Under the pieces are notes generated by a model, which was given only the letters and a program-made list of their open reading frames with translations, ran no database searches and was not told where the DNA came from. The position numbers were made by a program, and so were the translations under genes. Shown here piece after piece: positions 18,790 to 30,992 of a DNA stretch of 64,000 bases (positions are counted from its first letter, which is position 1; each line of letters opens with the position of its first letter). Source of the stretch: Diabrotica undecimpunctata (lineage: Eukaryota; Arthropoda; Insecta; Coleoptera; Chrysomelidae); NCBI RefSeq assembly GCF_040954645.1, contig NC_092803.1, positions 67,242,427 to 67,306,426 of the forward strand, in the 5' to 3' direction.

Positions 18790-21385
18790 TTATTTTTTTC
18801 TATGCTAGTTTATTTTTAAATGTAAGTTGTATATTGTACGTTTTTCACTACAAGAGAATAAATAATTTTTTTGCTTATCGTTTATCGGTTTTGAGATTTA
18901 TTTAGTATTGTTGAGAATTAAAACAAAATAATGTTTAACTATTAAGAAAATTTTATATATAAAAATCAATAAAAAGATGAAATATTTCAATATTCCAAAC
19001 TTTTGGACATTATTAACTAATTATTAATGATAGATCATTGTCCCTGTTGTCATAAACAGGTAGTTATATCCTGTTGATATCCTGAAGCATTTTTACGGCG
19101 GTTTTCTGTTACATTATGTACTTTAATGCTATTTAACAATTATTTATTTTAACCTCTTTGTAGTATAAATTTGCTAACCCGCGACATAAGTGTTCTTACA
19201 CTAGTACACGAGAGCTTATATAGTCGAAGAAATCAAACGCCTTTGCTTATTCGTCCGCCATATGCATGTTGTGTATTTATTATTATTATTATTGTTATAC
19301 ACCAATTGTGTATTGTATCCAAAACTTTACTATTTTTAAAGGACCAAACATTGTGGTGAAAAAATCAATGGAATTGCCAAAAAATGATAATTTAGTGTGT
19401 TATTTTAAAGTAATAACTTGCGTTTTGACATTATTTTCCCTTTGAAGGATGCAGTATTTTTAAAAGTTTGAGTTGTTGCAACTAAAAGAAAACACTTCAG
19501 GTCGACCAATTGTTTTAGATTATGTAGTGATCATTTTAATGAAGTTAATTACTTGAGCAGGTAAGCATAAAAAATTAAATATTTTGAATGTTTTAGAACA
19601 TAATTTTGGTACCTATTAATGTAACACCAAGTTAACAAAATGCTTATCTGACTACCTATATGTAAAATATAAATATTGCTTTATTTATCTTATACACAGC
19701 TAGTTACTTAATATAAATATATGCATAATATGTAAAAAGTAAAAGATAGCAGTATTAGTCATCCCTAGATAGCAATATAAAAACAAACCTTACAAACAGC
19801 AATATATTATTTTAAATTATAATAAAAGGTTGCACAACTTAACTATGTGTCAGTTGTATGTATTTTATTATTTTAGATCTAGATCCTGTCGGAAGCAATT
19901 GAAGAATCCATCCGTTTAATACTTTAGTGGAAAGTAAAGCTGTTGATATTGCATTAAGTAGTTCGGAGGTCTTTGTTGATAAAACAATGAGTATGTTTCC
20001 TAGCTTATGGTTCTTCAGTTCATGAGTAGTAATTCATTCACTTTAACCAGATATCTAACTCGTTGTTAATCACATTAATTTAATTTTTATTTAATTGTCA
20101 GAATATCAATCAACTTGTTAGAAGACTGGTCAATAAACAAGTGATAGAAAGGCAACTGAAGAAAAACTGGTCAGAAGATATAATTAAATGAATACTGGTG
20201 AGTTACCACTGGGAAGCTTCGTCGCAAGATATCACCATTCCAGTGTTTGTAGAGTAGATTGTAAATATGCAATTATTAAACTGAAAAATAAAACGTAGAG
20301 ATTCGTAAACAGATATTTTTTAATTGTTTTTTTCATTTCTTTGCAGTGTGTCTACTTCCTACGTATGTACCTTTCTAAACTTGTATAAAGAACAGAGATG
20401 TAGAAGGTCAGCCTGATTGTTTGATCTCTGATTTCCAGGTTCCATTCCTCCCTATTTTCCCACAAGTGGACGTATGTAATATGTACACTGTTGTATTATA
20501 TAGAGGTATACTATTGGTATACCTCTGAGAGGTATAATTCGGTCAACAATGCAAATGGCGGACTTATGTGGGACGCCACAAACTAGTACATAATTTAATA
20601 TGTTCTTTTTCGGGAGGCGTTGTTTTACTATTGGTTTAATATCTCTGACTGACAAGAGACTTTCTAAGAGAATAATATGACATTTATTAACGATAGTTCT
20701 TTACTACTTTACATAATTAGTTCAAGATTGAGTCGAAATCACAGAACCAAACGTTTTAAGCCATATGTTGCATATTTCACCTATTTATACATAATCTTTA
20801 TTAGCAAACATAAAATTACATTGACACAGCTTTTAAGAAAATGATAATAACTAATATTTCCTTCAATTCTCAATTTTTAATAGAAATTAGAAATGGACAA
20901 TAAATTTAAACCGGTCCTGGAACTTTCTCAATATTATTATTCTTTTCTTGAAGGATTGTTGATGCGTTGGATGTGTTTAATTTTTACATATAACAATAAT
21001 ATTGCTAAATAAATGTCAACAACATTAAAAGTTTTGTTCAAGGCGATTAATAGACGAATCTCTTGTAAGTGCATCTGCAGTGGTGTTACAAGTGGTGACA
21101 AAATTTAAAAAATTCGCAAGTAAGTACATTTGATTGGTGTTACAACATTTATAACTAGGCACTTTTAATTTGCTGTGTACGTATTTATTGCAAAGAAATA
21201 TTATTTATTATTGAAGAGAGACAGCATTTATTTATGGATATTTTATAATATATCATGAATATTCATATGATATTGGCTATTGTGGATACATCTGTAGATC
21301 TTAGTTAAGCATTCGACTGTACTAATCATATGAGTTTTTTTGGTGAAATTAATAATAGTGAAATTTGTTAATCTTTTTCATTTTA
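18790..21385. other. AT-rich spacer, no gene seen
   Basis: About 2.6 kb with no supported coding sequence. A 10-bp hairpin AGAGGTATAC/GTATACCTCT lies at 20502-20526. Short frames at 19171 and 20452 have no motif. Confidence 0.45.
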
Positions 21386-21389
21386 ATAT

Positions 21390-21596
21390 TATTCTGAAGC
21401 AATTTTCTTTCGGCATCTGAATGCAATTTACTATTTTTATTGGGAATAAGCCACAAACTACAAAATTAGTTTATTATAACGTTTTGATTTCCACTTCCGA
21501 AATCGTTATATGGGGCTTTTAATATTGTCACAAGGTGCGATATAAGACCTTTTGACAGTAAAAATTATTGCTCATTTCCAATAAAAATAGTAAATT
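21390..21596. mobile_element. MITE, same family as 10.9 kb
   Basis: Perfect 15-bp inverted repeats TACTATTTTTATTGG at 21429-21443 and 21578-21592, flanked on both sides by AATT (21425-21428 and 21593-21596). It contains GGGAATAAGCCACAA and the ATTTCCACTTCCGAAAT core. About 35 bp left of the repeat (TTCTGAAGCAATTTTCTT) also match the 10.9-kb copy. No coding capacity. Confidence 0.78.
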
Positions 21597-21645
21597 TCTT
21601 TAACAATAAAACACTGAAAACTTTTGTTTTCGATACTTTCTCAAA

Positions 21646-21648
<3 letters not shown>

Positions 21649-21697
<49 letters not shown>
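21649..21697. repeat. (TA)n microsatellite
   Basis: About 24 TA units, directly at the 3' end of the minus-strand non-LTR element that starts at 21698. Confidence 0.97.
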
Positions 21698-21700
<3 letters not shown>

Positions 21701-23830
21701 GGGATTCTCCGTTCTTCCAGGATTATTCTCTTTATCAATCTGCTGTCGCTAGTTCTTCTTACACATATCCATACCACTTTAGTCTTTTTTGTTCTATATG
21801 TTAATATGTCTGTTTCTATTGATGTTCTTTGCTTTATTTCGTCATTACTTCTCCTATCCATTCTTGTTACTCTGCAGCATCTTCGCAGGCATTCCATCAC
21901 TATTGCTACTATCTTACTGCTGTTTTTCTTGTTTGTGATCCAATTTTCAGCCCCATATGTCATAATACTTCGCACTAATGTTTTATAAATCTGTGTTTTT
22001 GTCTTCATATTTAGGTGTCTATCCCGCCATACTGAGTTAAGTTGTCGGATTGCTGTTCTTGTTTGTCCTAATCTTTGTGTATTTTCTTCCTCTGTTGTTG
22101 CCGTTTTCGTGATTATAAACCCAAAGTATTTGAATTTATCCTTCCCTTTGATTGTTACGTTGTCATCAATCTGTAGATCTTCTATGTCTTCTTCACTTGT
22201 AGATAGGTACTCTGTTTTCGCGAAGTTAATATCTAGGCCAGCCTTGGTATATTCTTCTTGTAGTTTCTTCATTATGTAGCTGAGGTCGTCTTGGTCTTGT
22301 GCAATCACTACTTGATTGTTTGCAAAGCTTAACGTATATAGGTATTCGTTCCGTACCGGTACTTCCATGCCTTCACATTTTCTTTTCCATGTAGTCAAGG
22401 CTTTCTCTAAGTATATTTTGAATAGGGTTGGAGATGTGGAACAACCCTGCAGGAGCCTTTTGTTGTGGTGAAGTCTCCTATGATTCTTGTTTCCATTTTA
22501 ATGGGCACTTTATTTTCTCTATACAGAGCTTTTATAGCTTCTATGAGTTCCGTCTGTATTTCTAATTTGTACATTGCCTCCCATAGTTCTGACCTTGGCA
22601 CAAAGTCATACGCCTTTCTTAGGTCCACAAATGTCAAATGTATATCTCTATTTTTTGCTTTATTCTTTTCCAACAGTTGTTCCAGTGTGTATATGTGGTC
22701 TATGCATGATCTTCCTGCCGTGAAGCCTGCCTGATCCTCCCCGATTTTGCCTTTTATCGCTTGCTCTATCTTTTCTCGCAGTATCTTCCCATATAATCTT
22801 CCTATTGATGGGATTACGCTTATTCCTCTGTAGTTTTTGCATCGTTTTCTATCTCCTTTCTTAAATATAGATGTCATATATGCTTCCGTCCATTCCTTTG
22901 GGAGCTGTTCTTTATTTATGATTTTCTGAAATATCCATTGTATTATCCGGTGTAATTTTTTTGATCTATATTTTATAAGCTCAGGTGAGATGCCTCCAGG
23001 TCTCGGTGCTTTCTTATTTTTGATTGCTTTTATGGCCGTTCTTATTTCCCTATCTGTTATTTCTATTTCTTGTTGTGGGGATCTGCTTCGTCTTCGCCTG
23101 TTTTATTTTCCAATGAATTGTTGTCTTTGTTCTGTTAACAGTTCCTTGTGATAGTTCTTCCATTCTTTGTCCTGTGTATTTCCCAATTTAATTTTTTCTT
23201 TTGAGTTTTGTTTCAATCCTCTCAGTATTTTCCATGTCTCCGAAGTTCTTGTATCTCCAATGTATGTTTCAATATTTAAGCAGGTTCTTTCCCATTCTTC
23301 ATTCTTTTGTTGTGTTATTTGTTTTTTAACTTCTCTATCTTTTTTCTATATTCTTTATAAACTTCATCGTTGTTTGTAGTCAGCCATTTTCTGTATAGTT
23401 GCTTTTTTCTTCAATTATTTTTTTTGTTGGTTCATTTATTTCATAATAGTGCTGTTGATTTGTTATATGTTCTTTTTCTCCAAGGGCTTCGAAAGCTGCT
23501 TGTTTTATACTCGCATTTATATGCTGGTATATTTCTTCGATGTTGCCGTATCTAAATTTTATTAATTTTGTGTCTAGACGTTGTTGGTATAGTTCTCTTA
23601 TTGATTGTTCTTGGAGTAGTTCTATATGGTATTGTTTTTCTCGTGTAGTATTCAAGGGTTCTTCTGTAAAGGGGGTGTTGTTATGTTTCCAATTAATGCC
23701 CATTTTTGCAGTCAGTAGTTTATGGTCCGTTCCTCTGTTCCTCTTCTGACTCGCACATCTTTGGTCTTTATTGTGAATACTAAATTATTATCACTACAGA
23801 TGTTTTGGACAGAGAGCTTTTCTCAAGGGA
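21698..23830 (-). pseudogene. Non-LTR retrotransposon, 5'- and 3'-truncated
   Basis: On the minus strand: an endonuclease end (DVRVRRGT, with a small duplication before DHKLL), a linker (23703-23380), KAPRPGGISPELIKY, MTSIFKKGDRK, NYRGISVI, GKIGEDQAGFTAGRSC, TFVDLRKAYDFVPR (first catalytic Asp), and LYTLSFANNQVV, where the family has ADD, so both catalytic aspartates read as Asn-Asn. Then follow YGAENW and MECLRRCCRVTRMDR. A frameshift at about 22400 and one near 23100 break it. The GRPR tail motif is cut off at the (TA)n tract. Same family as 32985-34085. Confidence 0.87.
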
Positions 23831-23935
23831 TCTATTTTTGGTATGTGTTTACATTTTATAGTCTTTAACTGAATAAGTTGAGGAGGGGAGAACTGTTTTT
23901 CTTAAGTTGGTCATCCAGAATTATGTCTGTATTTC
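23800..23935 (-). pseudogene. Penelope-like C-terminus, downstream part of interrupted copy
   Basis: Directly outside the piggyBac left end, the minus strand reads ILDDQLKKNSSPPQLIQL, the short tail that follows the GIY-YIG domain in Penelope-like proteins. The matching upstream piece lies at 27564-27775, beyond the piggyBac. Confidence 0.6.
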
Positions 23936-24149
23936 TTAACCCATTAGCGTCTGAATTATTTTTTTGTTAAATATTTGTATAAAGTCTCTTTTATTTTAAA
24001 GTTATATAAAATGTATATATAATGTAATGTATGTATAAAATGTATGTATGTATAAAATCTCTTTTATGTTAAAGGACCCCGTGTTCATATGATCACGCTA
24101 GGCGTACATGAGGTACAAAAATACTCTTCTTGATAAAAATTTATTTTTG

Positions 24150-25055
24150 ATTACATTTTATGAAAAGTTCCGAAACAGTAGATACAGAGCCCGACATTAC
24201 ACTTTCCACATTGCGTTCGAACAGTTTTTTTGCAGTCCAATCCACAGCACCGTCTTCTGTTACAAGGCTCCACCAATTGATTTCTTCCATCAAGTCTTAT
24301 CTCTCTGCAAACTTTGCTATTTTGTTCAGATTTAACAGCACGCGGATGTGCTGGTCATCTGGAAGCAACACCACATTTCTGCAAAATAACCTGAACGATG
24401 CTTCTTCTAAAATCTAGTTGAGGCATAGCACAACCAGATTTTCTTTTTAAGACCCAGACTTTATGAATGGATGCAACCAAAATCCATGTAAATATTGGCC
24501 ACCACCACTTTTTACCACGAATAGATATTCGATAATATGAAATATTTTGGACCATTTTATCTGTACCGCCCATATGCTTGTTGTAGTAAGTAAATAGAGA
24601 TGGACGCATGACTGAAATTTTTTTTTCTGTTCTTGAGAATAACCTTGGACATATGTAATTAGTTGAACACCATAAGCAGTAGATGCAACGGCCACAACTG
24701 AATCGTCCATCCATTTTATGACAATTATTCCATATTTTGGATCTAATTGAAAACCATATTCTCCGCGGTTTTACTTTTTCATTAGTTTATTGCTTTTTAT
24801 GTTATAGGTTTTTGAAATCCTATTTTCACGGTTAGTTCCCGTTCCGTGGTACCCTCTGTCCCTAAGTTCTTTTAACAACACCATACCAGTAAATAAATTA
24901 TCGAAATAAATATGCATAGGTAAACTTTTAAATTGATTTGAAAAAGTGTCGAGCATTTGTACCATGGGTGCAACACACTTTCCAAATGGTTTATTTTTAG
25001 GTTTTACATCTTCTTCTTCTTCTTCTAATGGCGCTACAACCCTTTGTGAGGCCAC
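24150..25055 (-). pseudogene. piggyBac transposase, C-terminal part (copy B of duplication)
   Basis: On the minus strand: NKPFGKCVAPMVQML, MHIYFDNLFTG (first catalytic Asp), [27 protein letters not shown] (second Asp), [14 protein letters not shown] (third Asp region), then the end of the catalytic core and, after a TGA at about 24355, a cysteine-rich tail RRRCC-CKK-C-KC-C-CF-FH that binds metal in this family. The frame is broken by a shift at about 24720 and the TGA. It lacks the N-terminal third, which lies upstream of the duplication. Confidence 0.85.
24503..25009. repeat. 507-bp direct duplication, copy B
   Basis: Matches 25871-26377 at a constant offset of 1368 bp with no net indel and about a dozen substitutions by eye. 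It ends exactly at the RTE 3' tail. Confidence 0.9.
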
Positions 25056-25870
25056 TGCCTGATGTTCATGGTTTTAAGATCCCTCTCTACGTCGTCTATC
25101 CATCTTTTACGGGGCCTTCCTCTTGTTCTGTTTCCTTGGGGCTTCCATCTCTGGACTACTTTTACAGCTCAATTATCTGGCATTCTTTCTAGGTGACCAA
25201 GCCAGTTTAGTCTTTGTGACTTTACAAATCTGACAATATCTGCGCTCTGCATTAGTTCATCCAGCTCGTGGTTCATTTTAATTCTCCACAAACTATCGCT
25301 GCATTGGGTTGGTCCAAATATCTTCCTTAGTATTTTGCGCTCAAATATTCTCAGTTGATTTTCATCAGTGGTTGAGAGGGTCCACGTTTCACATCCATAT
25401 GTGACCACTGGTCTAATTACTGTTTCGTAGATTCTCAGCTTAGACTCACGATTCAGTAACTTACTTTTCATTAAGTCTTTGTATGCATAAAAGCACTTAT
25501 TACCGCTAAGAATCCGTGCTTGTATTTCTTGACTAATGTTGTTGTTGTCATTTATTATTGAGCCTAGGTAGGGAAAAGTGAAGGCATATTTGTAGGTATG
25601 GTTGTATACCTTCAGATTCTCATGTTCATTCGATTTTGTGCACTCCAAATATTTTGTTTTGTTTTCATTTATATATAGACCAAACGTAGCAGCTTCTCGT
25701 TTCAGTTCTATAACTTTTTCGCTTAATACCCTTTTTGTTGCGGCTTATTATGGCAACATCATCCGCATATGCGCATATTTGCATAGATCTTGTATTATTA
25801 CAGCCGTTTATATCCAGTTTTCTAACAACAGCTTCTAAAGTTAGATTAAAAAGTGTTGTTGATAAGGCAT
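25010..25870 (-). pseudogene. RTE fragment inserted in the piggyBac transposase
   Basis: The minus-strand product begins inside the RT at GDALSTTLFNLTLE, passes a catalytic YADD (QICAYADDVAII), and after a frameshift a 159-residue stretch has YLGSIIND, RPVVTYGCETWTL, ERKILRKIFG and LNWLGHLERM, then a stop and GNRTRGRPRKRWIDDV. The 3' end is a (GAA)n tail at about 25010-25025. It is 5'-truncated. The 507-bp direct repeats lie exactly at its two boundaries. Confidence 0.88.
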
Positions 25871-26377
25871 CACCACTTTTTACCACGAATAGATATTCGA
25901 TAATATGAAATATTTTGGACCATTTTATCTGTACCGCCCATATGCTTGTTGTAGTAAGTAAATAGAGATGGACGCATGAATGAAATTTTTTTTTCTGTTC
26001 TTGAGAATAACGTTGGACATATGTAATTAGTTGAACACCATAAGCAGTAGATGCAACGGCCACAACTGAATCGTCCATCCATTTTATGACAATTATTCCA
26101 TATTTTGGATCTAATTGAAAACCATATTCTCCGCGGTTTTCCTTTTTCATTAGTTTATTGCTTTTTATGTTACAGATTTTTGAAATCCTATTTTCACGGT
26201 TAGTTCCCGTTCCGTGGTACCCTCTGTCCCTAAGTTCTTTTAACGACACTATACCAGTAAATAGATTATCGAAATAAATATGCATAGGTAAACTTTTAAA
26301 TTGATTTGGAAAAGTGTCAAGCATTTGTACCATGGGTGCAACACACTTTCCAAATGGTTTATTTTTAGGTTTTACAT
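25871..26377. repeat. 507-bp direct duplication, copy A
   Basis: Encodes the piggyBac stretch from NKPFGK to about RGKKW. It joins upstream to the rest of the transposase and downstream to the RTE fragment. Confidence 0.9.
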
Positions 26378-27115
26378 ATTGGGTTTATTTCGAATGCACT
26401 GCTTGCACTGTGCTTACCAAAATATTCTATTATTGACTCATTAAAACTAATATGTTCTTTGGGCTCATACAGTGTTGCAAATTTATTTTGTAATATATTT
26501 GCCAATGGTTTTAGTTTCCACATTTTATCCACCGTTGACGGAAAATTATTATCTGTAAGGTGTAAATATCGTGAAATTGCAATAATACTGTATTGTAACC
26601 AGACAAAATTAGTATGGCTAAGAAGACTTGAATCTCTTCAGGGATCACATTAAAATATGAATAATTTTTTGAAGCAGCATACTTATTACTTTCTTCACAA
26701 AAAATATCACAAAAACTATAATCAAGCGAAATATATCATCTGGACCTAAATCTTTGCATTTTGTATAAGAAGGAGAAGGAAAATCGAACAAGGGTGGTAC
26801 TATATCACCTACTATCCATTCAGTCTCTAGATAAGCTTTCTTGGCAGATTTTATGATATCATTCTCTATGGTTTCAGCTACTTCATGAACCGAGTCATTT
26901 ATTTGCTGTTTATCACCCTCATATTCTAACTGATCCTGACTCTCATTATATGAATTTATCACAACCTCTGCACGTAATTGTCTACCGGTTAGGTTATCAA
27001 TTAGTTCTTCTTCCCCATCACCAAAGTCCTCGTCAGTTAGTGCATTTGGATCTAAAGGTTCTATAAATATTTCATTTAAATCTTAATCATCGTCGTTTTC
27101 AACAATAGCTAATGC
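25871..27115 (-). pseudogene. piggyBac transposase, N-terminal and middle part (copy A)
   Basis: On the minus strand: GISLEEALAIVENDDD, an acidic N-terminal segment LDPNALTDEDFGDGEEELID, ETEWIVGDIVP, then with frameshifts NNFPSTVD-MWKLKP, EHISFNESII, and the same NKPFGKC...MHIYFDNLFTG...WMDDSVV segment as copy B. The frame at 25665-26333 runs from transposase into the RTE fragment as a chimera. A pyrimidine-rich tract ending in TAG lies just before GISLEE and may be an intron acceptor. Confidence 0.82.
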
Positions 27116-27559
27116 TTCTTCCAAAGAAATACCACTAAAACAATAAAAATATGTTTAGTACCACATCCCTAATAAATGTGTAATTATGGAATACTAAAGT
27201 ACTATTTCGAAGTGTAAATTATTTTAAGATAAAGTTTAACTTATTTGTATAACATATTACACTACAAACCAAATTTTAAAAAGTTTTTTTATATAATTGC
27301 AATACTTAAACAAATCGGATGTACGGATTTGTCATTTTTTTAAACTGCTAACCAGCAAATTCACCACTACAAATAATACTTCCGAAAATTCAATGCACCT
27401 CGCACTGTTTATTATTTTAAACTAAGGCATAAGGAACGCATTGGCCTTGAGCCGAGTTTAATGACTCGAGTGACTGAGTCACAATGTTGCCAGAAAAAAA
27501 AAAACAAAATCTTGAGTCGTGTTATGTGTGATCATATGATCACGCTAGGTGCTAGTGGG
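27116..27559 (-). other. piggyBac 5' non-coding end
   Basis: Untranslated end of the element. It contains the perfect 16-bp palindrome GTGATCATATGATCAC at 27529-27544 next to the terminal CGCTAGG-like repeat. Confidence 0.6.
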
Positions 27560-27563
27560 TTAA

Positions 27564-27775
27564 TTTGTTGATTTCCATATATTCTAATAAAGATAGCTTA
27601 AGGCCTTTATTTTGAATGTGAAGAACTTGAAATTCGTTATTAAAAGAATGATTATGGTCTAGAAGTTGAAATACGTAGAGTCTGTTTTTATATTACTGCA
27701 AGCCCTTTTGTGTTCTGCTATACGTTTGATAAAAGTTCTACCAGCTTGACCGATGTAAGTTTTTAGCTAATCGCT
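27564..27775 (-). pseudogene. Penelope-like GIY-YIG remnant, upstream part
   Basis: The minus strand reads KTYIGQAGRTFIKRIAEHKRA, then LLEYMEINK directly before the TTAA. This is a decayed GIY-YIG nuclease end of a family distinct from the pair at 14-17 kb. It is the target into which the piggyBac inserted. Confidence 0.7.
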
Positions 27776-27779
27776 ACAC

Positions 27780-28325
27780 ACCGCTGTGTGATTGCTTTTT
27801 ATTTTGGCTCTTGTTGTTCTTAATATATTTGCTGTTTGTTGTTGTTTGTTGTAAATTTCTTTCATTTTATGTGTTAGGTATTTCCTACTACTTAATTACT
27901 GAAAATAAATATAGAGTTTATGTTATTACTACTGATTTAATTTTCCAAAATCAACAAGCAATTTTTGTTTCAAGCAGCCGACAATGTGCCTCTAAAGAAG
28001 CTGTAAAGGCGCTACCAAAAACTAATATTAGGATTCCATTAATAAAAAATATTAAAATGCTATGCGGTGATACAAAGACTAGGATAAAGTAGTGAAAATT
28101 AATTAGTAACATGTTCAAGCCTACTAAAGGACTTGGCAAAGGATATTTTTTTTGCTAACACTTATTAAAAATGAAGGAGTAAAGGATTTAGCTAAAAATG
28201 TTTTCACTTGTCATAGGCCGTCCTCGAGAATTCTTTTTGACATTCTCAGGTTAAAAAATATTTGATAAGATCAAATTTAATTGTATACAAATCGTGATAC
28301 ACAAAAAAATTTAGACGGACTTCCC
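27780..28325. other. No supported gene
   Basis: A 93-residue plus-strand frame (27811-28092) starts with a hydrophobic stretch and has no motif I recognise. I regard it as chance or part of a decayed element. Confidence 0.4.
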
Positions 28326-28329
28326 TCTT

Positions 28330-29640
28330 CTTCTTCGGGTGCCTCATCCTTTAAGGACATTGGCGATCATCATGGCCCATTTTACTCCGTCTGCAGTCGT
28401 TCTTAAGAGTTATATTGTTATTTAATCACTCCACTGCTTTAAATTTTTCAACCAAGACCTTAAGACCTCTTTTTTTACTTTCCTCTGTATAACCAATCTC
28501 ATCAACTCATGTTTTTCATTTCTTAGTATGTGACCAAGGTAGCTTATTTTTCTTTCCTTCATAGCGTGGATTATTTCTTTTTTCATATTTGTTTCCGTGT
28601 TTGTTACGTGTTGTATGATATTTTCCACATTCTTCAATAGCACCCTATCTCAATGCTGGCAAGTTTTTTTTAATTGCGTCGGTAATTGTCCAGGTTTCAA
28701 CTCCATATAAAAATCTAGAGAATGATTAGTATTTTAATACTCTAGTTTTAATTTATATTCAAATTTCCTATTGCATAATACTACTTTCATCTTACTGAAA
28801 GCGCTTTTGGCCATCTTAATACGTAGTTTTATTTTGAGGCTGTGGTCTTATTGTTTATTAACTCCACATCCCAAGTAATTGTATCCAGGTACTTTCTCTA
28901 AAGTTTTTTCTTTAACGTAGATTGTTTTGTCTTCAATCGTGTTCCATACCATACCTCTCGCAGTACTGCGTAGTACGATAAACCAAAATTTACATCCCTT
29001 ATCTGCTGTCCGCAAGGAGTATTGTATCGTTGCATATCGTAGATTATTCATTGGTGTTCCGTTAATTGATATACCATAATTGATGTCTTCTAATTCCTCT
29101 TTAAACATCTATTTGAGCATATATTAAAAGTAGAGGGGATAGTACACATGCTTGTCGTACTCCTCTTCTTATAGGTATCTCTTTAGGTTTTTGTTGGTCT
29201 ACTCGTATTATAGCTTTGTGATATTGGTATAGATTTGTAACGATTACCACATCCTGATCATCTATTTCTGTATTTCGTAATATATTTGCAAGGCTTATGT
29301 ATTGTATTTTGTCGAAGGCTTTCTTAAAGCCAACTAGACATATGAATACGTCACAGTTGACATCTCAACACCTCTCTAGTGCCAAAGCCTGTTGGTTTCC
29401 TGATGTTTGTCGTCTAGATTTGTAGGTACGTTCATGTATCACTAGCAAGAAGACTTTTAAATCATGATTAATCAAGCTGCTCGTTTTATATTCTTCATAT
29501 TTTATTGCGTTGGATTTTTTAAATATTAATATGATTTCAGACATTAGTCATTCTTCAGACTTTCCATGGTACAGTAAATTTCACTGAATAATATTCTACT
29601 GGTACATTTATGTGACTCTCTGTTAGTTGTCGGCCTTTAA
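28330..29640 (-). pseudogene. RTE remnant with (GAA)n tail
   Basis: Strongly decayed. On the minus strand from the 5' side: KAFDKIQYISL (first catalytic Asp region), NLYQ-KAIIRV, RRGVRQACVLSPLL, INGTPMNNLRYA (YADD lost), GYNYLG, KERKISYLGHILRNEK and VLRSWLKNLKQW. It ends in an MIANV-like block followed by a GAAGAAG tail near 28330. Frameshifts occur throughout. It belongs to the HmRTE-like family seen at 46.9-48.5 and 51.4-53.4 kb. Confidence 0.8.
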
Positions 29641-29644
29641 ACAA

Positions 29645-30604
29645 CAAAAACAACGTACCATTAGTATACAAAATATTCTAACAAGAAGCAATGAATGGAA
29701 AGAAAATTGTAGTACACTGGTATTACTGCTCGAAGAAAATACTCTCTTAAAACAGAAATACCATTTACTAATGCTTAGGAATGAAACAATCTAAACAAAG
29801 GTGTAACCATTGGAATGACCCATCAGAAATGGTGATGTTCCACGATTTGTGAAAAAGTTCTTCCCAACAAAGGGGAACAAGAAAAATTTATTCAGGCCAC
29901 AAAACAAAATAATAAACCATGTTTTAAATCTCCACATCTGGCCACAGAAAAAACAATTTTTCGAAACAACATAATTGATGGCAAAGATAAATAAATATAA
30001 TTAATAATAAAACGAATTAGCTAAAATGATTTAAATAAAGATCCTACATGCACATCCGGTTATTGGAGGTTATGTAAAAAATAGAAGTCAAAACAAGGTT
30101 ATAAAAAGACACATGTGTAAAAAAATGATCAACTACAAATATGAAATGTACTTACTCCAAGAAAAGATTTTATATTATATCTGCATACGTCATAAAACAG
30201 ACTGAAGCCGAATACAGGAAATATAACTGAAATAAATAAAAATTTAAAATAAAGAATAAAAATTATGATAGAATATTTAGTAAATAGTTGATCGTAGAGT
30301 TGAGCGACAACTATTTTAAAAATAAAAATATTAAAAAAAAAAAGAGAAAGTTAATAAATGAATAAAATCGAAAAAAATTGAAATAAAGTAATTATTTAAA
30401 GAAGTATAGTAAACATGTGAAGTCTATAACGTTACAAAGTAATTCAAAACTGATTTTTTATATTAACTACAATTGAAATTACAATATATACAAAAATAAA
30501 GAATAATAAACAATTTGTTTGTTTAAATAGCGTGTAGGAGCCTCTTCCAGTAGAGAGTTCCTTTTTCTATTAAGCAACCTTAAATATTACTAATTTATTA
30601 TGAA
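29645..30604. other. AT-rich spacer, no gene seen
   Basis: Nothing recognised. It ends at the CTAG terminus of a Helitron. Confidence 0.45.
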
Positions 30605-30992
30605 CTAGCGGACCCGACAGACTTCGTTCTGTCAGATAGATTTGGAATGTGGCAGTTTATTTCTTTAATTCTGCTGAACAAAACCGTCACCATGATGATA
30701 GGGCGGTGTGTGAGGGTCAGCTCGGGTGACCTAAGTATCTTCGCTTCCACGAACTTTTGCCTTTTAAGGTTCAAACCTGATTGAAAAATAATCTAAAGGG
30801 ATAGTGGGAACCTAAAGGTGACAAATATTTATAAAGTGGGTGCTTCAATGACAAAACATAGAGATATTTAATTATTTATTATTATTATTATTAAAATAGG
30901 GTTAATAACCGATATAATAAAGAATAATGAAATAAAACGTATATAAGTATTTTCGGTAATCGCTTTATTGTAAATCAAGTGAATCATAATTA

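Larger units (their letters stand above)
23940..27559 (-). mobile_element. piggyBac-type DNA transposon with nested insertion
   Basis: TTAA duplications at 23936-23939 and 27560-27563 flank ends CCCATTAGCG and CGCTAGTGGG-like (right end reads GCTAGTGGG). The exact TTAA target and CCY ends are piggyBac hallmarks. The transposase reads on the minus strand and is broken by stops, an RTE fragment (25010-25870) and a 507-bp duplication. It inserted into a Penelope-like remnant whose coding sequence continues on both sides. CATATGATCACGCTAGG occurs near both ends in the same orientation. Confidence 0.9.

Noticed and set aside
27811..28092. Membrane-like 93-residue protein
   Set aside because: The hydrophobic start is AT-driven and there is no second supporting signal.
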